Positions 53,174 through 62,759 of a stretch of 64,000 nucleotides of DNA are shown one piece after another (positions within the stretch are counted from its first letter, which is position 1; every line of letters starts with the position of its first letter). The notes under the pieces were generated by a model, which saw only the letters and a program-made list of their open reading frames with translations, was not told where the DNA came from and ran no database searches. The stretch covers positions 5,310,417-5,374,416 of the forward strand of contig CM036657.1 in NCBI GenBank assembly GCA_020746105.1, read 5' to 3'. Source of the stretch: Trogon surrucura. Taxonomy: Eukaryota; Chordata; Aves; Trogoniformes; Trogonidae. The position numbers and the translations under genes are program-made.

Positions 53174-54820
53174 ATGGGTCAACATATTTCTAAAGAGGAG
53201 GACTCTATTTTGTGCCTCTGGAAAGCTCTTCTTGCTAAAAGAGGAGTCAAGTGTAGTGATTTTGCACTATGGTGTGATATTTTAGCCTGAGGGTCTCAGA
53301 CTTGCTGAACGCAGGTGCTCGCTTATCTGTTGTGCAGACCCTGAGAATGGAGAAAAACAAGGCCTACACAGTGAGAACCAGCCGAAGGAGGAGTCTTGTG
53401 GTGCCAGGATGGCCCTGTTTTGGCTAAGGAGCAAGGCCGCACGGAGACTAACGATGTGAACATCATCCTGCAAATAGATAAGCTACTTCAAAACAAAATC
53501 CTGAAGGCCACAGGGCCCAGAGTGGAAATTTTTATCTTAATATCCCTATATGACTATAGTCACCCACTCTTCGCTCAAATCATGCCGAATGCCACCCCAG
53601 GGAGGGTAAAAGATAGTATATAAGGAGCATAGAGGGAATGTGTCGATGGGAGGAGAAGACCCCAGAAGAGGAAGAGGCGGTTGACGGGCTGTGCTCCTTC
53701 TCCTTCACCCAAGACAGGGACGCCTTCTTGGTAAGAATTGCACTTCCACCTTTTGGTGTGTAATACCCGGGATAGTATTTTGCTAGCATTATTATCATAT
53801 ATTAGCACTACTGCAGAGAGTGAATTTATCAACGGCAACTCCGAACCTTGTATCTGTCGCTTCAATAAATTACCTATTGTTAGTTACCTTGCAAATTGTC
53901 TCAGTGCAAGTCCTTAAACGGGGCTCTGAAACAAGCAAGTGCTTAGCTGAGGTACATGCCTCTCACAACCACATACCTTTCACGCGACATATGGTGTATG
54001 TTACTGTGGAGTAAAAAGCAGGGATTTGAGGTGTCTGCATCTGTCGCTTTCAGTGTTTCTGCTTGGCAAGAGGTAGGGCAGAAGTTATGGAACGCAATGT
54101 CTTTAGGGTCGAAGGATGCTTCTGAGTTAGCTACTACTTGGAGGCTATTGAGTGAGACTCTGAAAGAAATGAGAGCGGAGCGAGAGTTAAAAGAAAAAGA
54201 ATCACAGCAGATTTTGGGGGAGGCGGGTGCTGGGACCCCCCACGAGAAAAAAATGGAGGAGGTTCAAGGAAGGATGGAGGTTTTGCAGCTCCTTCCTCCT
54301 TCGGACTCAAACAAAAAAATCACATTCGACCTCGCTAACACAAAAATTGTCACAGAGCAAATGCCTTTCCCCACATTATTTTTTAGACAATAAACCAAGA
54401 TATAAGACACCTGCACAGCAGTTAGCAGAGTTAACATCTGAAAGCAGTTGTGTTGGAAACCCGCCAGCCCCTTTTGATGTGAAAGAAGGAGGTTTTCCAG
54501 CCCAGCCGTCCGCTGTTGCCTCTCAGTACCCTCCCTTGCCAGATACTGATAAGAGTGAAGATGAAGGGAGGAGAGTCCCCTTTCGACTGCGTACACAGGA
54601 GGGTGATCCCGCCTGTCACCCAGAAAAGCGAACAGGAAAGGCAGCCCCTGGACGTTACTCCCAGCTACAGTGACCGTTATACCTTGTAATCCTGCGTGAT
54701 TTTTGCAGCAAGTTTGGGAAAAAGCTGCTGAAGTAAGAGATTGGAATTTGGTAGAGAAGCTTAACCTTCCATGAGAAACATGCCCTGATCTGGGACCCCC
54801 TGACCTTGAAACTGTGGCAT
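53174..54820 (+). pseudogene. ERVK gag, first pieces (matrix and proline-rich region)
   Basis: ATG at 53174 (MGQHISKEEDS) as in 38910. The solo LTR 53273-53989 interrupts after codon 33. Matrix text resumes at 53995 (LLWSKKQGFEVSASVAF) and runs to the proline-rich region (QYPPLPDTD near 54530), with a shift near 54390. Gag-like text (EKAAEVRDWNLVE) continues to the CR1 at 54821. The capsid follows at 56476 and 63700, so this is the 5' end of one gag gene scattered over more than 10 kb. Compared with 38910 it has an extra codon near 53233. Confidence 0.88.
53273..53989 (+). mobile_element. Solo LTR (717 bp) inside ERVK gag
   Basis: TGTGATATTTTAGCC to CACGCGACA, flanked by TATGG at 53268-53272 and 53990-53994 (up to 7 bp can be aligned). 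TATA tatataagg near 53617 and aataaatt near 53863. Homologous to 16571-17064. The uninterrupted site is seen in the related gag at 39005-39015. Confidence 0.9.
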
Positions 54821-56475
54821 ATCATAGAATCATAGAATGTTAGGGATTGGAAGGGACCTCGAAAGATCATCAAGTCCAATCCCCCTGCCAGAGCAGGAAC
54901 GCCTAGATTATGCTACACAGGAACGTGTCCAGGCAGGTCTTGAATGTCTCCAGAGAAGGAGACTCCACAACCTCCCTGGGCAGCATGTTCCAGTGTTCCG
55001 TCACCCTCACTGAGAAGAAGTTTCTTCTCGAGTTTAAGCGGAACCTCTTATGTTCCAGTTTCAGCCCATTACCCCTTGTCCTATCAGTGGTTGTCACCGA
55101 GAAGAACCTGGCTCCATCCTCGTGACACTCACCCTTGATATATTTGTAAACATTAATGAGGTCACCCCTCAGTCTCCTCTTCTCCAAACTAAAGAGCCCC
55201 AGCTCCCTCAGCCTTTCCTCATAAGGGAGATGCTCCACTCCCTTCATCATCCTAGTTGCCCTGTGCTGGACTCTCTCCAGCAGTTCCCTGTCTTTCTTGA
55301 ACTGAGGGGCCCAGAACTGGACACAATATTCCAGATGGGGTCTCACCAGGGTAGAGTAGAGGGGAAGGAGAACCTCTCTTGACCTACTAACCACCCCCCT
55401 TCTAATACACCCCAGGATGCCATTGGCCTTCCTAGCCACAAGGGCACAGTGCTGGCTCATGGACATCCTGCTGTCCACCAAGACTCCCAGGTCCCTTTCC
55501 CCTACACTGCTCTCTAATAAGTCATTCCCCAACTTATACTGGAACCTGGGGTTGTTCCTACCCAGATGCAAGACTCTACACTCATCCTTGTTATATTTCA
55601 TTAAATTTTTCCCTGTCCAACGCTCCAGCCTGTCCAGGTCTTGCTGGATGGCAGCACAGCCTTCTGGTGTGTCAGCCACTCCTCCCAGCTTGGTGTCATC
55701 AGCAAACTTGCTGATAGTACTCTCTAGTCCCTCATCCAAGTCATCGATGAATATATTGAATAATACTGGTTCCAGTACCGACCCTTGAGGCACTCCACTG
55801 GATACAGGCCTCCAACCAGACTCCGCCCCATTGACCACAACTCTTTGGCTTCTTCCCCTTAGCCAGTTCACAGTCCACCTCACTACTCGAGAGTCTAGAC
55901 CACACTTCCTCAGTTTAGCAGCAAGGATGCTGTGGGAGACTGTGTCAAATGCTTTACTGAAGTCAAGGTAGACCACATCCACCGCTCTGCCATCATCTAT
56001 CCACCTTGTTATATCCTCATAAAAGGCTATGAGGTTAGTCAAGCACGACTTCCCCTTGGTGAAGCCATGTTGACTGTCTCTAATGACCCTCTTATCCCTG
56101 ATATGCCTTGAGATGGCACCAAGGATAAGTCGTTCCATCACTTTCCCAGGGATGGAGGTGAGGCTGACCGGTCTATAGTTTCCTGGGTCCTCCCTCTTGC
56201 CCTTTTTGAAGACTGGAGTGACATTTGCTTCCCTCCAGTCCTCAGGCACCTCTCCCGTCTCCCAAGACATGGCAAAGATGATGGAGAGTGGTCTAGCAAT
56301 GACATCAGCCAGCTCCCTCAGCACCCGTGGATGCATCCCGTCTGGACCCATGGATTTATGGATATCCGGATTGCTTAATTGGTCCCTAACCCAGTCCTCA
56401 TCTACTAAAGCAAACTCCTCCACTGCCCTGACTTCCTCTGGGGCCTCAGGGGAACGGGGCTCCTCAGGACATATC
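54821..56475 (-). mobile_element. CR1 LINE inserted in ERVK gag, RT frame open for 538 codons
   Basis: Minus-strand frame 56519-54903 is open through [15 protein letters not shown] (about residue 58), [11 protein letters not shown] (about 182), [10 protein letters not shown] (about 242) and FADD (272-275), then the C-terminal region and tail repeats at 54821-54840. The first 15 or so codons belong to the flanking gag in reverse, so the element is truncated near 56475 and lacks endonuclease and ORF1. Retroviral capsid text lies on both sides, which shows it inserted into gag. Confidence 0.94.
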
Positions 56476-56590
56476 CTGTGTTTACAGTGGCACCGAACAC
56501 AGGGCAGCGCAATGAGCACTCTCCCATTGCTTGGAGAGTAGTCAAAGATCTGCAGGCAAAGGCAGCAAAATTTGACATTAATTCATCATC
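56476..56590 (+). pseudogene. ERVK gag capsid N-terminus fragment
   Basis: One frame reads [20 protein letters not shown] and [15 protein letters not shown], the start of a betaretrovirus-like capsid (the conserved W/F-xVVK-L segment). It stops where the SINE/CR1 tail begins and resumes at 63700. Confidence 0.78.
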
Positions 56591-56632
56591 ATACAATTAG
56601 AATCATCATCACCATAGAATGTCCTGGGCTGG
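56591..56632 (-). mobile_element. SINE 3' tail (CR1-derived), left piece
   Basis: On the minus strand it ends CCAGCCCAGGACATTCTATGG followed by degenerate tail repeats (TGATGATGATTC). It joins the right piece 63571-63699 when the LTR and ERVL are removed; GCTGG at 56628-56632 is the duplicated junction. Confidence 0.72.
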
Positions 56633-56847
56633 TGTACTGGGTTCAGCTAGGATAGGGTTAATTTTAAATAGGGGGAGGGACTAGTCGGAAGTTGCTGAAC
56701 CAAACTCGTTGCTAGTCAAAGGGATATTCTAGTCAAAGGGATATTCGATACCATTGTGATGTCATGCTCGGGGTATATATATAGGGGGCTGGTGGGGGCC
56801 GGGGGCTCTCGCTTTCCGGCTCCGCTGGTTTCTGCGTGGTGAGATCC
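56633..56847 (+). mobile_element. Solo LTR, left half, split by the ERVL provirus
   Basis: Begins TGTACTGGGTTCAGC. It contains a 17 bp tandem repeat (tagtcaaagggatattc, twice near 56712) and a strong TATA (ggtatatatatagg near 56770). TSD GCTGG at 56628-56632 and 63571-63575. The right half is 63340-63570 and the reassembled length is about 446 bp. Confidence 0.88.
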
Positions 56848-57420
56848 TGTGGTGGTTTGGCCCTGGCTGGAGGCCAGGAGCTCACCAAAGCCGCTCTATC
56901 ACTCCCCTTTTTAGATGGACAGGGGAGAGGTGAGATGTAACAAGAAGCCCGTGGGTAAAGATAAAAAGCAGTTTAATATAGCAATTACCACGCAGAAGCA
57001 AAGCAAAACGGAACAAAGATTATTCTCTACTTCCCATCGGCGGGCGATGTCCGGCCGCTTTCCCAGGAAGCAGGGCTCCAACACGCGTAACGGTTTCTCC
57101 GGAGGAAAAACAGCGAATGCCCCCCCCCACTTCCCTCTGCCTTCTCCCTTTATATCTGAGCTGACGTCATATGGTATGGAATACCCCTTTGGTCAATTTG
57201 GGTCAGCTGGCCCGGCTGTATCTCCTCCCAAGATGTTGATCACACCCACCCTACTACTGGGAGAACATCAAACCACAGCCTTGGTGCTGTGTGGGCACCG
57301 CTTAGCAGTAGCCAAAACACTGGGGTGCTATCAACACCCTTCTAGCTACCACTCCAAGAAACACAGCACGGAGAGAGCTGCTGTGGGAAGATTAACTCCA
57401 CCTCAGTCTGACCCAATGCA
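56848..57420 (-). mobile_element. 3' LTR of the ERVL
   Basis: On the minus strand it begins TGCATTGGGTCAGACTG and ends CCAGGGCCAAACCACCACA. TATA-like GATATAAAGGG near 57150. The polypurine tract precedes it. Confidence 0.92.
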
Positions 57421-57421
57421 A

Positions 57422-57433
57422 TCTCCACCCCTT
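57422..57433 (-). other. Polypurine tract of the ERVL
   Basis: Minus-strand AAGGGGTGGAGA ends one base before the TG of the 3' LTR. Confidence 0.75.
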
Positions 57434-57726
57434 ATTCCATACCATTTGAGTCATGCTCAGGTCTCACATGTTTAGATCATCTTAACATTTAACATGTATA
57501 TTTCTCCAGTCCTTCAACAGAGAGATGCTTCTCTTCCACTCTATGCTTTTCTGTCACCGCTTTAGATGTTCCATAGCATGCAGGGCAGGAGAAGCAGCAC
57601 ATCCAACTGTTGGGCACCAACACCAGTTTGGTTTGGGTCGCCACTGCGTTCTTCTTGTTCCTTCTGAAACCTACTCTTCATCAGTCCACGTTGTCACTTC
57701 CTACAAGACACAACTCACATACCAGA
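57434..57726 (-). other. ERVL 3' untranslated region, no env
   Basis: About 290 bases between the pol stop and the polypurine tract with no open frame of note; there is no room for an envelope gene. Confidence 0.7.
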
Positions 57727-60700
57727 TTACTTTTCCCCCAAGGTTAAATCACCTTGAGGCACACATCGGGTTTCCCCATCTTCCCGCATTATCCACCAAG
57801 TACACCCAGGTCCTTGAGCAAAGACAACCCCACGAATGGGTTTGCCTTTTCCCATGGGAGGAGCAACCCACACTGCCTTCCCCAGCCACCTTCCCATGTG
57901 CACTACAGGGACCTTATCTCCTCCTACAGTATGTAGAGGTTCTGTTTGGGCAGAACCTGGACGGTTAGCAGATCCTCTAGAGTTAACCAGCCAAGTGGCT
58001 TCTGCTAAATTTGTATCCCAGTGCTTCCATGTCCCATGACCCAATGCCCTCAGCATAGTCTTTAACAGTCCATTGTATCTTTCAATCTTTCCAGAGGCTT
58101 CTGGATGATAGGGGATGTGATACACCCACTCAATGCCGTGTTTCTTGGCCCAGGAATTGATGAGATTATTTCGGAAATGAGTCCCGTTGTCTGATTGAAT
58201 TCTTTCCGGAGTACCATGGCGCCACAAAATTTGCCTTTCCAGGCCTAAGATGGTGTTTCGGGCAGTGGCATGGTTCACAGGGTATGTCTCAAGCCAACCA
58301 GTTGTTCCTTCTACCATGGTGAGTATGTAGCGCTTGTTCTGGCGTGTTCGTGGCAGTGGTCCCATATAGTCAATTTGCCAGGCCTCACCATAACGAAAAC
58401 CCAGCCACCGCCCTCTGCTCCAGGGAGACTTCGCTTTTGTGGCTCGCTTGATTGAGGCACATATCTCACATTCATGAGTGACCTGTGCAATGGCCTCCAT
58501 GGTCAGGTCCACCCCTCGATCACGAGCCCATCTGTATGTAGCGTCTCTCCCTAGATGTCCTGATGTTTCATGGGCCCATCGAGCTACGAACAGCTCACCC
58601 TTACGTTCCCAGTCCAGGTCCACCTGAGCTATTTCAATTTTTGCAGCCTTGTCTACCTGGTCATTATTTCGATGTTCTTCAGTGGCGCGGCTTTTGGGCA
58701 TGTGAGCATCTACATGACGCACCTTCAGAGTCATGTTTTCTACTCGAGTAGCGATATCTTGCCACAATGCAGCCGCCCATATGGGTTTACCTCTGCGCTG
58801 CCAGTTGGTCTTCTTCCACTGCTGTAACCACCCCCATAGGGCATTAGCTACCATCCAGGAATCAGTATAAAGATAGAGTATTGGCCACTTTTCTCGTTCA
58901 GCAATCATCAGGGCTAGCTGGATGGCTTTCACTTCTGCAAATTGACTTGACTCGCCTTTTCCTTCAGTGACCTCCACAACTTGTCGTGTGGGACTCCACA
59001 CAGCAGCTTTCCACCTCCGATGGTTCCCTATCACACGGCAGGATCCATCAGTAAACAAAGCATAGCATCGTTCATTCTCTGGTAGTTCATTATATGGTGG
59101 TGCCTCTTGAGCACGAATCACCTTCTCAGGCACTGCACCAAAATCTCTGCCTTCTGGCCAGTCCATGATCTCCTCCAGGATTCCTGGGTGATTGGATTTT
59201 CCCAGTCGAGCTCGTTGTGTGATCAATGCTACCCACTTACTCCATGTAGCGCTAGTTGCATGATGTGTAGAGGGGATATTTCCCCTGAACATCCAGTGCA
59301 ACACAGGCAGCCGGGGTGCCAAGAGGAGGGATGCCTCTGTACCAACCACTTCTGAAGCAGCTCGAACTCCCTCATATGCTGCCAGAATCTCCTTCTCGGT
59401 TGGGGTATAGTTGGCTTCTGATCCTCTGTATCCCCTGCTCCAAAATCCTAAAGGTCGACCTCGGGTTTCTCCTGATGTCCTTTGCCAGAGACTCCAAGTG
59501 AGACCATACTCCCCAGCTGCAGTGTAAAGTATATTTTGCACTGATGGTCCTGTCCGGATAGGCCCAAGTGCCACTGCACGAGCTATTTCCTGTTTCACCT
59601 GCTCAAAGGCTTGTTGTTGTTCGGGGCCCCACTCAAAATCATTCTTCTTTCGAGTCACTCGGAAAAGAGGTCTCACAAGCTGACTGTAACCTGGAATGTG
59701 CATCCTCCAAAACCCCACAAGGCCTAGGAAAGCTTGCGTTTCTTTCTTGTTAGTTGGTGGGGACATGGTCGCAATCTTATCAACTACATCCATAGGCACG
59801 TGACGGCGTCCATCCTGCCATTTTATTCCTAAAAACTGAATCTCTTGTGCAGGTCCTTTGACCTTGCTTTTCTTTATAGCGAAGCCAGCCTTCAGAAGAA
59901 TTTCAATTATTCTTTTTCCCTTTTCGAACGCCTCTTCCGCTTTGCTCCCCCACACAATGATGTCATCAATGTATTGTAGATGTTCAGGGGCATCACCTTT
60001 TTCCAGTGCAGTTTGGATCAGTCCATGACAGATGGTGGAGCTATGCTTCCACCCCTGGGGCAGTCGATTCCAGGTGTATTGAACACCCCTCCAGGTGAAA
60101 GCAAACTGTGGCCTGCACTCTACTGCCAAAGGAATGGAGAAAAATGCATTGGCAATGTCAATTGTAGCATACCACCTCGCTGTCTTTGACTCCAGTTCAT
60201 ACTGGAGCTCCAACATATCTGGTACAGCAGCACTCAACGGTGGTGTCACTTCGTTCAGACCACGATAGTCCACTGTTAGCCTCCACCCTCCATCAGACTT
60301 TCGCACTGGCCATATGGGACTATTAAAAGGTGAATGTGTCTTGCTGATCACTCCCTGGGCTTCCAGCTGATGAATTAACTCATGGATGGGAGCTAGGGAG
60401 TCTCGATTTGTGCGATACTGCCGCCGGTGTACTGTCCTGGTAGCAACTGGCACCTGCTGTTCTTCAACTTGCAGCAGTCCTACAATAAAGGGATCTTCTG
60501 AGAGGCCAGGCAGGGTAGACAGTTGTTTGATCTTCTCTGTAGTCACGGTAGCCACACCAAAAGCCCATCGGTAGCCCTTTGGGTCCTTGAAATACCCTCT
60601 CCTGAGGTAGTCTATGCCAAGAATACAAGGGGCCTCTGGGCCAGTCACAATAGGGTGCTTTTCCCACTTGTCCCCTGTTAAACTCACATCAGCCTCCAGT

Positions 60701-60852
60701 ACAGATAATTCTTGGCATCCTCCTGTTACTCCTGAAATCCAAACAGGTTCTGAGCCTTTATATCTTGATGGTACTAATGTACACTGCGCACCGGTGTCCA
60801 CCAACGCCTTATACTTCTGTGGATCCGATGTGCCAGGCCATCGAATCCACAC
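57727..60852 (-). CDS. pol: ERVL pol: protease, RT, RNase H, integrase (1041 codons open)
   Basis: Open without a break. Protease VDTGAQ (residues 18-23). RT with IDIANAFF (231-238), LPQGW (264-268) and YIDD (294-297). RNase H with Asp602 (TDGS), Glu640, Asp664 (YTDS) and Asp715. Integrase zinc motif His761, His766, Cys795, Cys798, and catalytic Asp828, Asp888, Glu924 with 35 residues between the last two. All key catalytic residues are present. Residue numbers start at a GTG codon at 60852, because translation should enter from gag across the UAG rather than at an ATG. No dUTPase domain is evident, although mammalian ERVL pol has one. Confidence 0.95.
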   Translation of the reverse strand: MWIRWPGTSDPQKYKALVDTGAQCTLVPSRYKGSEPVWISGVTGGCQELSVLEADVSLTGDKWEKHPIVTGPEAPCILGIDYLRRGYFKDPKGYRWAFGVATVTTEKIKQLSTLPGLSEDPFIVGLLQVEEQQVPVATRTVHRRQYRTNRDSLAPIHELIHQLEAQGVISKTHSPFNSPIWPVRKSDGGWRLTVDYRGLNEVTPPLSAAVPDMLELQYELESKTARWYATIDIANAFFSIPLAVECRPQFAFTWRGVQYTWNRLPQGWKHSSTICHGLIQTALEKGDAPEHLQYIDDIIVWGSKAEEAFEKGKRIIEILLKAGFAIKKSKVKGPAQEIQFLGIKWQDGRRHVPMDVVDKIATMSPPTNKKETQAFLGLVGFWRMHIPGYSQLVRPLFRVTRKKNDFEWGPEQQQAFEQVKQEIARAVALGPIRTGPSVQNILYTAAGEYGLTWSLWQRTSGETRGRPLGFWSRGYRGSEANYTPTEKEILAAYEGVRAASEVVGTEASLLLAPRLPVLHWMFRGNIPSTHHATSATWSKWVALITQRARLGKSNHPGILEEIMDWPEGRDFGAVPEKVIRAQEAPPYNELPENERCYALFTDGSCRVIGNHRRWKAAVWSPTRQVVEVTEGKGESSQFAEVKAIQLALMIAEREKWPILYLYTDSWMVANALWGWLQQWKKTNWQRRGKPIWAAALWQDIATRVENMTLKVRHVDAHMPKSRATEEHRNNDQVDKAAKIEIAQVDLDWERKGELFVARWAHETSGHLGRDATYRWARDRGVDLTMEAIAQVTHECEICASIKRATKAKSPWSRGRWLGFRYGEAWQIDYMGPLPRTRQNKRYILTMVEGTTGWLETYPVNHATARNTILGLERQILWRHGTPERIQSDNGTHFRNNLINSWAKKHGIEWVYHIPYHPEASGKIERYNGLLKTMLRALGHGTWKHWDTNLAEATWLVNSRGSANRPGSAQTEPLHTVGGDKVPVVHMGRWLGKAVWVAPPMGKGKPIRGVVFAQGPGCTWWIMREDGETRCVPQGDLTLGEK

Positions 60853-60906
60853 AGTCCAGTATACTCGGTCATCCCTGTCCTCCTCCTGGCCGAAGGCAGG
60901 GACCCT

Positions 60907-62607
60907 CTATTCCTGATCCTCATCAGAACATTCACTGGGTGACCTTTGTCGTAACAGACCAGAAGTCCCCTCATCAGGATCAAGGGACATGACTTCAAAG
61001 TTTCTTTGTCTAGGAGATTGCTGATTATCTTCCTGAGTCCCAACAGCAACTGCATTGACTGCCTTCTTGTATGTCGCCTTCTTAACTGCTGTCTTTCCTC
61101 TCAGTTCACGCACACGGGCTTCTAGTTTAGAGGTGGATTCACCATCCCACTTCCTCATGTCCTCCCCTTGATCACGCAGGAAAAACCAGAGTGCTCCACG
61201 TGGCGTATGCCTGGGGCTTCCTTTTCCTCTGACTGATACAGGAAAAAACTGGTTTCTTGGAGCACTCCTGGTAGTTGATACCTTGGCCCGCAGGGATGAG
61301 GAGATGCGGAAATTGTCTTCAAAATTTTGCAGCCAAGAAGACACTCTTTCCACAGTTGCTATATCCATATCTGTGCAATATATCATTGCCAAGTTGTTGG
61401 AATATGACTCTGGAGCGCCCTGAATCACCTTTCTCCACATGGCCCGTGTGCATAGAACATCCTCTGGATCTTTAGGGGCTTCTTCATCATCTAGATTACT
61501 GTAGATGACTTCCAACACTCCTAGTTCTCTTAGATACTGGATGCCTTCATCTGCAGTAGTCCATTTTCCTTGGAAATTTGAAAGATCTTCCTTGAATGGA
61601 TATCTTGCCCTTACACTTGAGAGGAGCCGTTTCCAAAGACTGCAAACACCTGCTTCCTTTCCAATTCCTTTTTCAATTCCCCGATCCCTAGCAAGGGATC
61701 CCAGTTGCTGGGCTTCTCCACCATCTAGTTGCTGACTGTCAGCCCCGCTATCCCAGCATCGGAGCAGCCAGGCAGAAATCCGCTCACCGGGCTGGCGACT
61801 GTAATCTTTCCTCATATCTCGGATTTCTGACGAGGTCAGGGACCGGGTAGTTTCTGTTTCTTGTTTGATTTCTTTTACTCTTTCCGATTCCCCAGTCAGA
61901 GGATTAATTTCTTGATCAGGCTCCTCCTCTTCTTCCGCCCTTACTAATCGACCGTATGGAGCTGTTGACTTTCTTTTCCACATTTTTGTCTTCACTACTG
62001 GGGCAATTACTGTAGTCGTTGTTTGAGTTCCTGTCTCAACCATGGTGTCTTCAGCTGAGGTTTGAGTGCCTGCCTCAACCACTGCCCTTTGAGAATACTG
62101 AACTGTGGCTCGATAGGCACAGGCTAAGCCCCAGTACAATGCTAGGAGTTGCTGGTTTTCATTGGGGTAGGTAAGGCACCCTTCTATCAGGTGGCGTGTC
62201 AATTTAGTAGGGTCGCTCGCCTGTTCTGGGGTGATATCCCAGGCTATGGGAGGTGATAACCGTCCTAGGAATCTGCCCAAGTCCTTCCACACACCCTGCC
62301 ACCCAGGGACCGGCCGCTTCAAGGCACACTTCAGTATGTCCTCACTCAAAGATTGTCTCCTCTTATGCCAGGATGGAAACAGATTCCACAAAGCCCATAG
62401 TATACCAATAACATTAACTAGTAATACCATAGAGCTTACACAAGGGTGTACAAGGACCATGGGAGCCTTCATAATAAAGCCGTTTACATCAATCTCATAC
62501 AGGCAGAGGGGGATATATTCTTTTACTCTATCCGAAAGATAGCTCCAGCCCTGCAGCAGGGCTGTAACTACCAGAAGAAAACATATATTCAATGTTTGTC
62601 TTAACAT
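60907..62607 (-). CDS. gag: ERVL gag (566 aa) with hydrophobic N-terminus
   Basis: ATG at 62607, ending in UAG at 60907-60909, in the same frame as pol; reading through the stop would give Gag-Pol. The N-terminus MLRQTLNICFLLVVTALLQG resembles a signal peptide, and a second hydrophobic helix (MVLLVNVIGILWALWNLF) follows at about residue 62. Then a conserved part (GWQGVWKDLGRFLGRLSPP), two GTQT repeats (about 190-205), an acidic linker, and a capsid-like core (SAWLLRCWDSGADSQQL, QLGSLARDRG, WTTADEGIQYLRELGVLEV). No CX2CX4HX4C zinc knuckle; a basic C-terminal region (KTAVKKATYKKA) may serve instead. The membrane-type N-terminus is unusual for Gag. Confidence 0.9.
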   Translation of the reverse strand: MLRQTLNICFLLVVTALLQGWSYLSDRVKEYIPLCLYEIDVNGFIMKAPMVLVHPCVSSMVLLVNVIGILWALWNLFPSWHKRRQSLSEDILKCALKRPVPGWQGVWKDLGRFLGRLSPPIAWDITPEQASDPTKLTRHLIEGCLTYPNENQQLLALYWGLACAYRATVQYSQRAVVEAGTQTSAEDTMVETGTQTTTTVIAPVVKTKMWKRKSTAPYGRLVRAEEEEEPDQEINPLTGESERVKEIKQETETTRSLTSSEIRDMRKDYSRQPGERISAWLLRCWDSGADSQQLDGGEAQQLGSLARDRGIEKGIGKEAGVCSLWKRLLSSVRARYPFKEDLSNFQGKWTTADEGIQYLRELGVLEVIYSNLDDEEAPKDPEDVLCTRAMWRKVIQGAPESYSNNLAMIYCTDMDIATVERVSSWLQNFEDNFRISSSLRAKVSTTRSAPRNQFFPVSVRGKGSPRHTPRGALWFFLRDQGEDMRKWDGESTSKLEARVRELRGKTAVKKATYKKAVNAVAVGTQEDNQQSPRQRNFEVMSLDPDEGTSGLLRQRSPSECSDEDQE

Positions 62608-62733
62608 GTTCTTAAACAAAGCTAAACCAAATGATAAGCAAGTGCTACAAGCAAACTCCGTGTCCCGCACAGGAGCTTGCCGCTTAATAGCTACTCTAGC
62701 TGTAGCAAGCTTGAACAAAACTGCTGTTATCCT

Positions 62734-62751
62734 GCCCCACGTTGGGCACCA
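62734..62751 (-). other. ERVL primer-binding site, tRNA-Lys type
   Basis: TGGTGCCCAACGTGGGGC differs at one base from the tRNA-Lys(1,2) site TGGCGCCCAACGTGGGGC of betaretroviruses. It starts eight bases after the LTR end, a longer gap than usual. Mammalian ERVL was named for a leucine primer, so this is atypical. Confidence 0.7.
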
Positions 62752-62759
62752 AAAAGGAG

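Noticed and set aside
57754-60992. Plus-strand frames of 60-100 codons across the ERVL
   Set aside because: Antisense shadows of the intact pol frame.
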